A stretch of DNA of 64,000 nt. Origin: Primula veris. Lineage: Eukaryota > Streptophyta > Magnoliopsida > Ericales > Primulaceae. The notes below the pieces were generated by a model. That model was not told the DNA's origin. It made no database searches and saw nothing but the letters and a program-made list of their open reading frames with translations. Shown here piece after piece: positions 11,136 through 23,554 of the stretch. Within the stretch, counting starts at the first letter, position 1; the number at the start of each line of letters is the position of its first letter. A program made the translations under genes and the position numbers. The stretch is from assembly GCA_963682055.1 (NCBI GenBank), contig OY821742.1:16151752-16215751 (forward strand), given 5' to 3'.

Positions 11136-12170
11136 TTTGTAATAGGTTGGGTCGGGTCTATATAACTTTTTTTACTTATTTTACTCAACTCATACACGTA
11201 TTTGTAATGGCTATTGGTGCAGTTATTTATCTAAAATACGTAAAATTTATTCTAATTTTCTAAATGTTTTTTAAAAAAAATGGTACGTTTACATATTGAT
11301 AATAAATATATTTTTCTAATATATTTCTTAACTTACTTGTTAAAAATAAACAAAGTAATGAGATAATACCAGTTTTTTTGTTTCATATTGGTCACCAATG
11401 TGTTTGGTTGATTACTGAATGACGTAAACATTGCAAAGTCACTTAAACATTACAAACTAATGGTTGCATTTTTCATTTTCTTAATTACCCATTTTATTGT
11501 TAATGATTTTCCTAAATTATTAAGAAAGATAGGTTGAATTAAAAATAAATCGTAAAACTTGAAATCACAATAAATATTAACTATTTTTTTTATTAAATGG
11601 TGGAAAAACCCATATTTTTATATTATTAATGATAAATATATAAAAATATGGGGGAAAACCCCACAAGAAAAAAAAAAGAAAAAAAGTAAATGAGTGTCAA
11701 CTAATAAAAATAAAACAAGAATAAAAACATCATAAAAACTAATTGTTCAATATTAAATATTCAACATTGTTTTCGCGCATATTCAAAAATATTTCATATT
11801 TCTTCACTCGCCGTTGTTTGAGTTCTTTTTGTGTTTTTTTTGTGCATTTATCCAATTTTCGTTGCAAATACATAATATGTATATATATATTTTTAAAATA
11901 TAGGTATATATTGCGGTTGTTTAATTCGGGTATGCGGGTCGGGTCGGGTATGCGGTATAGTATTGAGAACCATACCCACTCTAAGAACCAACAGGGTCGG
12001 GTTGGATAGACCAAAAAATGGTTTCGTGACTGATCAGTTCTTGTGGTTAAGTATTAACGATTTGTTTTTCGGATTTTGTATTTTTTGACACTCCTATCCT
12101 GCATATAGTCAAATAAATTGCAAGTCAAATAAACTCATAGCGGGTGCATGTGAATAAATTGTTTATTTCG
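11136..12170. other. Intergenic AT-rich stretch with GGGTCGGGT simple repeats
   Basis: Short GGGTCGGGTC/TATGCGGGTC motifs at 11140-11155 and 11925-12005 interrupt AT-rich sequence. Overlapping ORFs on both strands at 11740-12014 share the same low-complexity DNA and are not convincing genes. Confidence 0.4.
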
Positions 12171-12337
12171 CAAATTTATTTTGTTGTGAAAGCTTGTTTG
12201 GTAGTGAATTGAGTCTCAAAATGAGTAAATCATATTTAACATTATCATGTCATACAAATTTGTTTTGTTGTGAAAGTTTGTTTAGTAGTGAATTGAGTCT
12301 CAAAATGAGTAATCATATTTAACATTGTCCTGTCATA
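12171..12337. repeat. Tandem duplication, 84-bp unit
   Basis: Copy 1 (12171-12254) and copy 2 (12255-12337) both contain TTTTGTTGTGAAAG, TAGTGAATTGAGTCTC and AAAATGAGTAA, with few differences. Confidence 0.85.
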
Positions 12338-12365
12338 TCGACTAACCTATGACCGAGCATATATA

Positions 12366-12802
12366 CAGTAAAACTTCTAACTTCTCTACATCTACAGATA
12401 GGTGTGATGACGAGAAATTATTATCATAAGTAGCTTATTCTTAAGTGGATATAACATATAAAATATACATTTACAAAAACGTAAATTATAAACCTAATAT
12501 ATTATATATGTACCACATTAATTTAAACAAAACATGAAATGTATAAAATTTTAGTTTAAAGATTCTTAGAAAACATATACAAAATATATAAAAATGTGTA
12601 ATCATGCAAATGTATCCGAATAATTAGTATAAAAACAAAATGTTTCATTCGAAGAAGTTTGAATCATGCGTGTCAATATCAGTATTGAGTTGCGATGTGT
12701 CCATGTGTACAAGTTTTATAAGATGTGATGTAACGAAAACGTTAAGCTATCATCACAAGCAAGATAAAATAAATAGTTTACATCATGTTAAATTTAATGA
12801 AA

Positions 12803-12863
<61 letters not shown>

Positions 12864-13037
12864 ATAAGAAATGGCAATTCATTATTATAAGAATGTGAAT
12901 TTATAACTAACGAGACCCTAAAAATTTACGGAATGCGACAATAAAGAGTTTATTCTTATTTATAACTGGGCCGAGTTGAGACCGGTATTTTTTATGATTA
13001 TTCCTATATAAATTATTCTCATAGAGAGGTTTTACTA
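12366..13037. mobile_element. Emigrant/pogo-like MITE, copy 1
   Basis: Left end TACAGTAAAACTTCTAAC; right end, reverse complement, TATAGTAAAACCTCTCTAT. These match the CAGTAAAACCTCTATA terminus known for Emigrant-type MITEs of the pogo/Tc1-mariner group. TA flanks both sides (12364-12365, 13038-13039). Internal motifs such as GGTCTCGTTAGTTATAAATT are shared with the copy at 40004-40669 in the opposite orientation. An (AT)n run is included. Confidence 0.7.
12803..12860. repeat. (AT)n microsatellite
   Basis: About 58 bp of uninterrupted AT dinucleotides inside the Emigrant-like MITE. The adjoining ORF with Tyr-Ile repeats is a product of this run. Confidence 0.95.
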
Positions 13038-14844
13038 TACATCGTTGTTCTTAATGACAATTGTTGAATAACTTATTGGACCACAAAATAGTAGTTTTTA
13101 TGGGTTAAAATAGTAGTTTTTATGGGTTAAAATAGTATCTATTAGCATTGTTTTGTAACTATTATAGATTAGTTCAGCGATATTTAGTAAATTCTTTATT
13201 TTTCCCGGTTTACTTGCACATTTTTGTATTTTGAAGAAACAAGCGCAGAATTAGCACAAAAATGAGACAAATACACAAGAAGACTCAAAGCTGGACCAAA
13301 ATAAAGAAACCAAGAGATGAAGTATCTCAAATCAATCCTAATTGAAGTAAACAATGGACCAAAGTGATGGCCAAAGAGTGAAAAAGAAGAATATTTCAGA
13401 AGCGGACATAACCAGTCAGACTAACGGGTTAGGCATAACCAGTTAGGTTGATCGGTTATGTCGGACAGAATTAAAATGTTTTAAAAGATAGGGTTGGTTA
13501 GGGTAATATATAAACATATGTTGTCTCTCTAAAATATACAGTTTTACTATAATTTTTCAGCAGCTTTTGAGCCTCCATTCATTTTAGTAAGAGAAGAGGG
13601 GAAAAAGAAACACAAAAAATCAAGAGTTTGTGCACGGATTCATGTGTTTGTCAACTTTATTTGTAAGTTCAACACTTGTTGTAGCAATATATATAATCTC
13701 GTTTTCTAGTATCTCTTTGCTTCTAATTGCATGTTTATATCAATTTACATCTTAATTAGCATTTATTTCTATACTATTTGCATGCTTAGTTTCTAATTGC
13801 ATGTTTATATCAATTTACATCTTAATTAGCATTTATTTCTTTACTATTTGCATGCTTAGTCATTAAAACACGTTAATAACGCCCCTAATTTAAATATTAA
13901 TCTTTAGTTTTTGCATGCACACTTGTTTTTGGGTGGTTAAAAAACTGAAAATATATACTAGATTATAAAGTGAGTTTAATCATTTAAAAGATAGAGGAAT
14001 CAAGTTGTTGGATTGATAGCCCAACCACGACCGCCCTCGTTACTTTTTAGTTTAATTATTTAATATTTAAACGCCCTAAAAGACAATATTTAGCAATAAC
14101 CACACAGTTACTCGCACGATAACTTGGGTGTCTTACCTGAGAAATACTACAATTACCGTTGTGCTTCTGCGAGGCTCTTGTGCATAAAATAAACACGTAC
14201 GAGAGGCAGTCAATAACAGAAAAATTATTCAATAAAATTGTTTTTCCAACACTCTAATCATGTCTTTCTTTTTATAATTAAGTTATAATATATTGTATGT
14301 TGTCATGCTTCAAGCTTAATGGTCATTAGCGTACCTTCGGACCGATTACCTTACTCGGTTTTAAGTATAAACGGTCCAAATTGAACTAGGTTAGTCAATC
14401 CCTATGTTGAAGCCGGAGTGAAAAACTAGCATCTCGACTGAATCACCAGCACATTGGGTTAGATATGCAGGGATGACCCTGACCTAAGTCATATCAACCC
14501 TTTAGATTAGGTGTCGACATATTGTAAGGTGGTCGTGATACATGATTTTTTTTTAAACAACTTTTTAGTTAAGAAAATAAGTGACGAAAATTTAATGGGG
14601 GTGAGATGATAAAATAATAGGACCGCCACTATAGATATGGTTGCCTGGTTGGGTTCGGATTGGGTTTTAGTTCGAATTACGTCAGATTGGGAAGTACTCA
14701 GATTGAATGAGAGACGTTATATAAATGATAATGTATGTTACATCCTCTCTTTCTCATATAACATGTATGGCAATAGTGAAAAAAAAAATTACATGTCACG
14801 GTGTTTAACACAATACAAATGTAAAATAAAATAAAAAATAATAC
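13038..14844. other. Intergenic; probable old retroelement leader, not resolved
   Basis: Contains a 21-bp tandem repeat (13089-13131, unit ATAGTAGTTTTTATGGGTTAA) and a 70-bp tandem duplication (separate entry). 13200-14250 is less AT-rich than its surroundings and looks like non-coding transcript or retroelement leader, but no ORF, LTR pair or known motif supports a firm call. Confidence 0.35.
13721..13860. repeat. Tandem duplication, 70-bp unit
   Basis: Two almost identical copies (13721-13790, 13791-13860), each from TTCTAATTGCATGTTTATAT to TTTGCATGCTTAGT; one difference seen (CTATACTA versus CTTTACTA). Confidence 0.9.
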
Positions 14845-14849
14845 ATACC

Positions 14850-15052
14850 TGTTGTGAGTCTTATTAGCTCAGTATATATATTATATAGGAGACATAGAGA
14901 GAGGAAACAGTAGGTCTTTATTCATCAGAATGTATCAATACAAGGAGACTCTAACCTTCTTTATATACTAGAGGTTAGGGTTATACAAGCTAGAAAGCCC
15001 AACTTAGGCCCACTATGAGTAAGGCCCAATAGTCCAATAATAACCTACAACA
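14850..15052 (-). repeat. 3' LTR of the second copia element
   Basis: 203 bp with TG...CA ends, highly similar to 21760-21962. It carries the AGAGAG and TATATACTAGAGG features of the LTR body. Confidence 0.9.
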
Positions 15053-15850
15053 CTCCCCCTTTGGACGTCTTGAATTCTTCGTCTTCATGCAGTCGATCTG
15101 AGTCGAGTTCATTCGCAGTACTAAACACATAAAAAACCTTAGAGACGGAAAACCCAGTGTGGGACAAAACCGGTACCTAGGAGAAACTGTGTAGCCGAAT
15201 GATATAGGCCGAAATATCATGTAAGTAACTAACCACAAAACAGTGTGACTCATCAAAACCTTGCCAGAGCAAACCCAATGGGAAAATCTCTGATCGAAGG
15301 AAAAAGAGTGCAACAATGGTAGTAGTAGGGGATCAACCACAAAACATGTGCCTCATCAAAACTTTGCTAGAGTAAACCCAGTGGGAAAAAATCTCTAGTC
15401 GAAGGAAAAAAGAGTACACAGTGGTAAGAAGAATACAACAGGATACTCCCCCTAATTTCGGCAATCTTAAGTGAGATAAGATGGAAACGTGTCTCGCTAA
15501 AAACATTGCCAAGGAAAACTCAGTGGGAAAAAACCTTGGTCTAAGGACAAAAAAAGTACACGAGCATGCGACTGGATGCTCCCCCTCATTTGCACACGAC
15601 AGGGTACGAGAATTTCGACTAAGTAGTAATTAGTGCAATAAGCATTTACCTGGATGCTCTCCCTCACATGCACATGACTGGGTGCAAAGATTTCATATTC
15701 CAAAAAAAAGTACGAGCATTCGACTGGATGGCTCATTTACTTACACATGACTGTGTGCAAGAAAATATAACGTGAAATAAAATGAGCATTCGACAGGATG
15801 CTCTTAAACTTCATATGTGAAGATTTATTTCGGCAAGAAATGCTAAATAG
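15053..15850 (-). repeat. 3' non-coding region with palindrome-centred repeats
   Basis: Colinear with 5666-6248. Repeats of AAAACCTTGCC..GG, CCCAGTGGGAAAA and AAAAGAGTACA recur at about 15255, 15355 and 15510. A second simple unit (GCATTCGACTGGATGCTC) recurs at about 15565, 15650, 15715 and 15785. Confidence 0.65.
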
Positions 15851-15949
15851 CATAATCTAGTCATGTCTCTCTTGATCGATAACAACAAGTTGTCCTCAAA
15901 TAAGACAAGTGTTTTATCTGTATCGTGAGACAGAGCATGTGTAATTCAA

Positions 15950-18065
15950 ATATGGCTAATACGAGCTCGAAGCCATATAAACTCTCTAGTCGTCTCATAG
16001 AGCATGAGTAGATCAGAGTGATTCGTTTGGAGTCATTCCAAGACCTCCAAGATATTGCCTTATTCCTAATGGTAAAGACAGACCATGTTAGGAATATCCC
16101 TTATGCAGGTCTGATAAGTAACCGGCATCGATATAACCAAAAAAGGGTTGCGTTAATTCGAGTACCGAAGGGGGTAGGTACACTCGATGACGTAAATGGG
16201 ATAAACTAGCCCACTTCCAAAATTACCATAAGGTAAGGGAATGTGTCTTTAGAGCCATTTCAATGGCAGCGTGTTAGCGCGATGCTGTGTCGAGCTATAC
16301 CATTCACAGCAAACAAGATGTTCGTCCTAGTACATTAGACCAAGTACAATGATGCGCTTATTGTACTTAGATATGAACATCATGGTTCAATATCTCTTTG
16401 TTGTCTCATCAGGGACGGACCGGGTCTATATCAATGTCTAGTGATCGAACGATCATGGGAGAATCTGACGACTTAGCGTCATAATGACTAAAATGTCATA
16501 ACACCTTCTGGGTGTAGTCTGAATCATAGACTTAGATTCAATCATTACGGGACTCGATCATCATGCCGAGTCACTACCGTGTCTTCCCAAGATCCTTCAT
16601 CTCGAAGGCAAATCCAAAAAAAATGGATCGCGTAATAAAACACGCAAGGGCATAATACTTATTCAAGTATCCCAAGCTAATCAAGTACTCACTTAGGCGG
16701 TATACCACATCCGCTCGGATTATATTAATCCATATAGTGAACATCTCTTTTAATTGAGATCGTGTTCCGTGGTCAGGAACTACTTGATTAAAGCGTATGA
16801 AGCCACACATGGACCTTCATCTATATCTCTTTGTCTAAATTCCCATAGAAATAAAACCGTGACCCCAATCACATGCTGCATAATCAGTTTTTGGGAAACT
16901 ACTAAACTGGTAAAGTAGGGGACTGTTATAATGTCCATTACGAAGAAATCAACCATCTCGTAATCAATTCCAAGGTGTGAGAGAAGCCTTGCGCTACTAG
17001 GCGTGCATTCTACAATCTCATTATTCTCATCACTCTTCCTTACGAATAACCAAATAAACGAACTCGTTTAACATTGGTGGTGTTAGAGCTACAGGTCTGA
17101 ACACACTTTCGCTAAGGAGCCTACTTGGAATACAAGTTTCCATTAGTCCAGTCTATTCTCCGTTAACTTCAGGCAACGGTACATGGTTCTCTATCATAAT
17201 TTGCTCATATTATCAGTCGTCACCGAATATATGAACAAGTAATCAATGACAGTCTTGTTTCGCTTCAATATCGTCTAAGATATCATGATCGACAGATATT
17301 TTGAGATTCTTAGGATGTGGAGGAATCACACATCTCCTAGATCCTTTATAATCTCATGCGACAAACGAGTTTCAGTTCACCACCTCTGGGGCTGAACGAA
17401 TTAAGAACCGGTCAACTTCCCCATATCTTATGAAGGATGACAGACTGACGGCCGACGGCAGCGTTCTTTGCTTGGCGGGTTCGGCCAAAGCAACGTGTTA
17501 CGACAGGAACACGGCGTCCGACAGGGACGTCTATCCTTGCAAGCATTTTGCAGCAGGTATAAATGATCTCGTGACATCTCATAAAGTCATTGAATGCGTC
17601 TGGCATTTAGTTAGACTTGAGGGAGTCTATGCACTTACTTATCACTAAGTGCAGTTTTGGGGATCAAGCTAAGACTGAGTGGGTTATGCCACGTTACGTC
17701 ACGTCATTTCTTATCAACGGTAACATGCAAATCTCCCCCTAACGACGGGGAGAACAGTCTTAGCGATGTCACTTTCGCATATCATGCGGTAAAGAGATCG
17801 CTTGCCAAGGTTACTCTATCAAATGATAGGTAGGGGATTCATAATCGACTTATGTCCCCTTCAGAGGTCCATATTTTGAACGCTATAGCGGCTCAATCAA
17901 AATATTAAGCACTCAAACACGCGTTCATATGAGGCGTCTGGCTCATAACATGTAACCAACTGGTACGCATTTAGTGTTTTGAGTGACTATGGCTTCAGAC
18001 GGACCAATGAAGCAAAATAGCATGAACCCACACGGAAATATAAATCTTGGTGCGCAAGACCAAAA
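15950..18065 (-). pseudogene. Copia pol relic (RNase H, RT, linker)
   Basis: DNA stays colinear with the pol frame of the first copia element, but many indels break every frame. Readable islands on the minus strand are YRLSEYLISLGYLNKYY with FEMKDLGKTR (16810-16574), matching YNLLSEYLIGLGYVNNE and EMKDLGKTR of the first element, and MPDAFNDF with ARIDVPVGRRVPV (17606-17412), matching its linker. No intact catalytic motif remains. Confidence 0.8.
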
Positions 18066-19463
18066 AGTGTGTGCAACCATTTGCAGTCGCATCATCAAAC
18101 TTTCCGTGAGTCCATTTGGGTCTAAACATAATCGACAGGATGTTCAATTTCAATTTCCAAACTCAAGTAATTCAAATCGAATTTTCGATTCTTACTCTTC
18201 GGAATTATCAAGTCGACTAGACTTTTCAGGATAATCCGGATCATGAGCCATCAACTTAATGATATGGCTAAAAGTTTGGAAAGTGCTGCATTTATGTGGA
18301 CAACATTAAAATATGACCATATTGTCGATGCATCAACCATAACCATTTATATTTATGGTCCGTCTTATGGTTGGATAAGTCCACAATAACTCCTTCAATT
18401 CTTTACAAGAATTCTACGAGTTCATTTCATGATCTTTACACATATTAGTCTTTCAAAGTGAGCATTAGTGGCATCAATTTCGGATTAATCACGAAATATA
18501 TTCTCAAAGAGAATCCAAATACGATGCGATTATAAAGCAAGCATCGTCTTTTGACCCAGGAATATCTCATCCGGTCAATGCCACAATATCAAAATGCTCT
18601 TATCAATCGACGACAGACGAATGAAAGTATAGACAATCATGTCTTAGCATCTAAATCATTTATCATTTCGACGACAGGCGAAATGATAAGGTAACTTTAA
18701 ATGTTTTAAAGAATGTGGTAGCAACCACTTGAAAGACATTTCAACTCCTCTAAAATATGTTTTTAGTCGTATTGAATGGAGGCTATGTAAAGAAATTTCA
18801 ATTCTTTTATGAGCTATTACCAGATAGCACTGGTTTTCTCGAATATTTTATAACTCAACAAGGTACGACATGACCTATAGGAGTATAACGCCTCATATTT
18901 GACAAATCAATTTGGCTTTACCAAATATTTCGATTTGGAATGACAGGTCCAGAATTATTATCACTGAGTACTCTTTTAGGCAAGTAGTTGGTGAAATTAT
19001 GTGGTACACTGTTACCCACTATTTTCAAAAAAATCAACTACCCCACAAGTATTGCCTAAAATTTCATAATTTAAAGTTTGGTCACATTTGTCAAAGGAAT
19101 TTGCTCAAAACACTTTAAATTATTTCGAGAAATTTTGCAAACAGGCAAACCATAATCCAAAAGTATGTTCAAATGGAAAAATCATAATCCAAATGGAAAA
19201 TATAATTCAGATGAGCGAAAAAATGGCTCAATGATTTATCAAAATCAATAAAGAAAGGTATCAAACTCGTTTGAGCCACAAAATCGGGGGTCTCAAGAGT
19301 TTCCTTTCAATTAACTTTAACCACATTAGCATCGGTTTTTTCACCTTTATAATAGTTTTGAACTATTTAAGGAGTAACCGTGCATGACCTTTGTCTTTAT
19401 AGCATAGAGTTGCCTCTTTGAGCATTATCTCTTGCTTTGTGACAATTGGCCATATTGTTCATT

Positions 19464-19919
19464 TCAATTACTGTCTTGGAGCCACAAATTTTCTATTTTG
19501 ACTATTGTCTTAAATCTCGCTTGGCTAGGCGATTCATCGGGATCGCGACAGTTCCAAACAAATAACACTTGTCTCGGTTCTCGATTCGTGGAAAAAAAAT
19601 GTACACGAAGAGCATTAATATCAGGCAAACAATTCGCCATTGACCCAATAGGATTAAAACTACTCACCGGGGTAATTTTCTTATCCAATAACATATGGGT
19701 GATAAAGGAACATGGTGAATATAAATTCACGATACTGCTTATGAAATACAATTTCCAAGCTAGTATTTTGGTGAAGGATTGCTCCAATATGTCAATTTCA
19801 GACATTTGTTCACCATAGACGTCATCACGTCTCAAATGTGGCGGCGGAATAAAATCAACGCCATAGCATTCATCATGAGGGTAACAACAAACTCGTGTTT
19901 TACTCATTAAAGATGGCAT
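19464..19919 (-). pseudogene. Copia gag relic
   Basis: A minus-strand ORF of 151 codons reads MSEIDILEQSFTKI, then a region ending with SSFNPIGS and LPDINALRV. The pattern resembles the C-terminal half of plant copia gag (SE.D.LEKT..TF, then RPTGS and PEVNA, then a basic zinc-knuckle region). No CCHC knuckle is readable, and the upstream gag half is lost among stops. Its place, between leader and pol of the element, is correct for gag. Confidence 0.55.
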
Positions 19920-20942
19920 CCAAAAAAAAATTTGGCATCACATTTTCACACATCAAGGTGAGTAACATGTGGTGACGGATTAAAATCAACGTTTAAACAG
20001 TCATTTCGCAAGTATGTTTTACAATTTTTCTCATCATAGATGGCATCCAACATGTGTTGGGAGTTCTGGATTATTTATCATATAAAACGACTGGTTTATA
20101 TGTTTATGGTTTGCACAAGCATAAACTTTATTTCGAAACGATAGGTTCAAAAAATAGTTTTGCTTTTAATGTGAATAGGTTCTCATTGATCGAACGACAG
20201 GTCGATACAGAGACACCAATTCGGCGAAACATACATCACTATAAAAACACACTCGGGGAAATTATTATTTAGTCAACCCCTTTCGGTAGCTCTACTTGAA
20301 AAATGACCAGGAAAGACGATGAGGGTGGAGGGCACGAATGCCACTTAAAACCCGAACTCATTAGGATATCGACTTCAACCTATATCTTTCCTAGACATCG
20401 TATCCAAATAGGTGAGGCTATTTAGGGAAGATTCATAATTTTTCCAACTTAAATGTGAATATATATGATTTCACAAATTACCATATTATACATATGTGTA
20501 CATGCCAATAAATAAATTAGTACATGATTAACTAATATTTTAGATTGTACCTGTTTGCATGATTAACATATATATTGCAATATATATTTCCTAATAAGGA
20601 AATCAAATTAATCAAGATTATCATCAATCTAGAATTTATTAGTAATTACCAATTTACACTAGCAAGATTTAGTCAATATTTTATTATTATATTGCTATAT
20701 GTGTAAGTTCTATACATGGTAACTAAATCAGTCATATACATAATATATTTTATTTACCAATTTACAATATATACGCAATTTCCATACATGGTAATTTTAA
20801 CATGCAAGCAAGCAATATATTTTTAACTACCAATTAATTCTATATATGGTTTTTTTTTTACATGCAAAGTGGTTAAATTTACATGGAAACATATCAATTT
20901 ATTCAATTAACATGCAATTTTTTTTATTCACTTGCCTTTTTA

Positions 20943-20980
<38 letters not shown>

Positions 20981-21747
20981 ATGTGGGTGAATATTTAGAC
21001 CGAATATTGACTTTTATAACACATATATACTGTTTTTATACATGTAATATATTACAGGGACTATCCGTGTAATTTCGGCAAACTATATATCTATTTACAG
21101 CATTATTACAGCTTCAGTCCATAATTTCAGACAAGTTTCAGTTTAGTCCTTTAGTAATTAACATGCACAGTCAATAGTTTCAGCGAATTACAAAACAGTC
21201 CTACTGTTTTTAGTTTTTTTACAGATTTAATCCCACAGATTAATACATGTTTTACAATTACATGATTTCCGATTTACAACCCGATTAGATGTCTTTTACT
21301 GATTTTGTTTGTATAAAAATACAATTTTACAGTACACTATACATATTACATATAAGTTGGTTTTTATAGACAGATTGATCATGTTAGACAGTAAAAAAAA
21401 TCTATCACGTATAGTTTTTTTTTCTTCAACAAATACATGCAATTTGGGTTATTTTGTTACGATTATATATAGTTATCCATACAAGTAACAAAATCTAATA
21501 CACATGGATTATATACGACGGGATATTTATCATGTTTTAGTTATCCATAAAATAATACGTGCGATCACATATATGGAATAAATTAAGTTTTGAATTCGGT
21601 ACCTTACGCACGGTATGTTGGTGAAGGTCGATATAGCAAAACCCTAAAAACCCGGATAAACCTCAAGGTTTATAAATACCCAATATCCGTGCGTTTATCC
21701 AAAATCTCCAATATCCGCGAGCGTATATCCTATTCTCCGCGAGCAAA
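19920..21747 (-). other. Leader and degraded 5' part of the second copia element
   Basis: Very AT-rich, with an (AT)n run at 20946-20976 and no readable protein. 21641-21747 matches the leader of the first element (CCTAAAA.CCGGATAAA.CTCAAGGTTTAT, split here), which fixes the far side of that element's internal deletion. Confidence 0.6.
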
Positions 21748-21759
21748 GTGTCGATAACG

Positions 21760-21962
21760 TGTTGTGAGTTTTATTAGCTCAGTATATATATTATATAAGA
21801 GACATAAAGAGAGGGAACAGTAGGTCTTTATTCATCAGAATGTATCAATATAAGGGGACCCTAACCTTCTTTATATACTAGAGGTTAGGGTTATACAAGC
21901 TAGAAAGCTCAACTTAATCCCACTATGAGTAAGCCACAATAGTCCAATAATAATCTACAACA
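21760..21962 (-). repeat. 5' LTR of the second copia element
   Basis: 203 bp, TGTTGTGAGTTTTATTAGCT...CTACAACA, paired with 14850-15052 and followed by the ATACC duplication. Confidence 0.9.
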
Positions 21963-22329
21963 ATACCATTAATATACACTCCTAATTAGGAAAGTTACTA
22001 TTTGTTACATTTTTTCGCACTTAATATAAAATTCTGAATTTATGTTTTTTTTAAAAAATTTTGTACATATCAGTGAGTTATAATCGAGTATGGACGATAA
22101 ACAGAAATAGCAAAAAGATGCAAATTTATATCGAACAAATATACATGTCTAAAAAAAGGGCAGGATTTCAAACATGAGCAAGTTTTCTTTAATAATAAGG
22201 CATGAGTAAGTTTTCTTTAATAATGAAACTATAAATGAAGATACTCAGTAAAATTAAAGAAACGGCATAGGACACGTGTAGGCCACCAGAACCAAGACGG
22301 TGTGAAATGTTTGATGGGCATGATTTTAA

Positions 22330-22573
22330 ACAAATAGTTGATCGTTTCATTTAATTTTTCATTACGAAATTACGTGTAATTTTAACCGGTTAAAAACTTT
22401 TATTAAAATTGTCGGAATGAAAATTTTCAAAATTTGATCATATAGTTCAAATGTTAAATTTTATAATTAGATTTTTAAAAAATTCATTTTGACAGTTTTA
22501 ATACAAGTTATAATCCGGTCAAAATTGCATGTAGTTTCGTAATAGACAATTAAATGGAATCGGATGGAGTAGC
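22330..22573. mobile_element. Decayed Stowaway-like MITE
   Basis: Inverted halves: ATTACGAAATTACGTGTAAT and TTAAAATTGTCGGAATG on the left; CATTTTGACAGTTTTAA, TTGCATGTAGTTTCGTAAT and finally CGGATGGAGTA on the right. The GGATGGAGTA end fits the Stowaway terminus (CTCC.TCCGTCC). The left tip is eroded. Related copies are at 38491-38712 and about 53785-53960. Confidence 0.5.
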
Positions 22574-22943
22574 TGCTATACATTTATGAAATATTGGCCT
22601 ATAATTACGAAGGCTCGTGAGATAATAAAAGCATCCAAAGCGATCGCCCAATATTTACACTCAAAAGTTATTTTCGTTAAATCTTTAGTTACAGCATCTA
22701 TTTCCAGTTATTTGGAGTAGAAGTTAGATTGTTAACGGTTACTAGAGTTTTGGAGAAAAATTATAATTGTCTTTAATTCAAATTAATAAAGATTGTTTGT
22801 TATATTCAATTCTCATTTGTCCACTATAATTTGGAAAAGTCCGTAACTACGATATTAATTGTAAGAACTTAATCCATTTGTAATTGTGAAATTAGTAGTC
22901 TAATTGTAAGAAACTATAGATCGGAGCATCAAAATTCCAAATG

Positions 22944-23380
22944 GGGGAGCCAAACTCCTCATTAGTGGGGGAGTTCTCACACTGTTACCTTATGAGTCAT
23001 TGGATGTTTTTGTAAATTATTTAAGTTTTATAATAAAAAAATATATTATAAAAGTAAAAAGTACTATATTAAAACTCCCTTACCCTTTTATTGTGTTCCA
23101 TATATTACCTTTAACCTTTTTTATTTAATATTATTTAAGTTTAAGGTAAAAAATTTACTTTAAATATTATTTAAGTTTATGTTAGTTACAACTAGGGTTT
23201 TATATCTTTTTATTTAAGATTTTATTATGTTATATTGGAAATTTATATTATATATATAAGCTCTATTTATTTAATTTATAGCATAATTCAATCTCATCCG
23301 TCGATATTATATAAAAGTATCAAAGTGTACATGAGGTAAGAGTTTGAATACTCCCCCAATAAGAAGAGTTTAGGGCGCTC
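22944..23380. mobile_element. Unclassified MITE with about 45-bp terminal inverted repeats
   Basis: Left end GGGGGAGCCAAACTCCTCAT..TGGGGGAGTTCTCACACTGTTACCTTATG; the right end (23325-23380), reverse complement, reads GAGCGCCCTAAACTCTTCTT..TGGGGGAGTATTCAAACTCTTACCTCATG, split here. Interior is AT-rich and non-coding. Exact tips and target duplication could not be fixed. Confidence 0.55.
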
Positions 23381-23438
23381 AATCCGTAAAATTTTCTATA
23401 CTATAGAACTTTTAATAATAAGGCACGAGTAATTTATA

Positions 23439-23554
23439 GGATTTACTTTTATCCGTACTGCTTGTTGTTTATCAATGTATAATTTATAGGTATAAAAGTT
23501 TTATACCTATAAATTACATCTTAATAAACAAGCTGTACGGATAAAAGTAAATCC
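23439..23554. repeat. Near-perfect 116-bp palindrome
   Basis: Left arm GGATTTACTTTTATCCGTAC...TTTATAGGTATAAAA and right arm TTTTATACCTATAAATTA...GTACGGATAAAAGTAAATCC form a hairpin with arms of about 57 bp, a loop of a few bases and few mismatches. No gene or TIR element accounts for it. Confidence 0.85.

Larger units (their letters stand above)
14850..21962 (-). mobile_element. Ty1/copia retrotransposon, full-length but decayed
   Basis: A 7113-bp element read on the minus strand. LTRs of 203 bp each lie at 14850-15052 and 21760-21962 (TGTTGTGAG...CTACAACA). The 5-bp target duplication ATACC is perfect (14845-14849 and 21963-21967). The polypurine tract abuts the left LTR (minus CAAAGGGGGAG, ending at 15053), and the primer-binding region is at 21759-21748 (minus CGTTATCGACAC). 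Internal order on the minus strand is leader, gag relic, decayed middle, RT relic, RNase H relic, and a 3' repeat region. It is a relative of the 5462-9105 element, with the same 3' region and colinear pol. Confidence 0.9.

Noticed and set aside
11739..12014. Opposite-strand ORFs of about 90 codons each
   Set aside because: They share the same low-complexity AT-rich DNA with GGGTCGGGT runs, with no family resemblance.
17430..17648. Plus-strand ORF within the second copia element
   Set aside because: The minus strand of the same stretch holds recognisable copia linker sequence.
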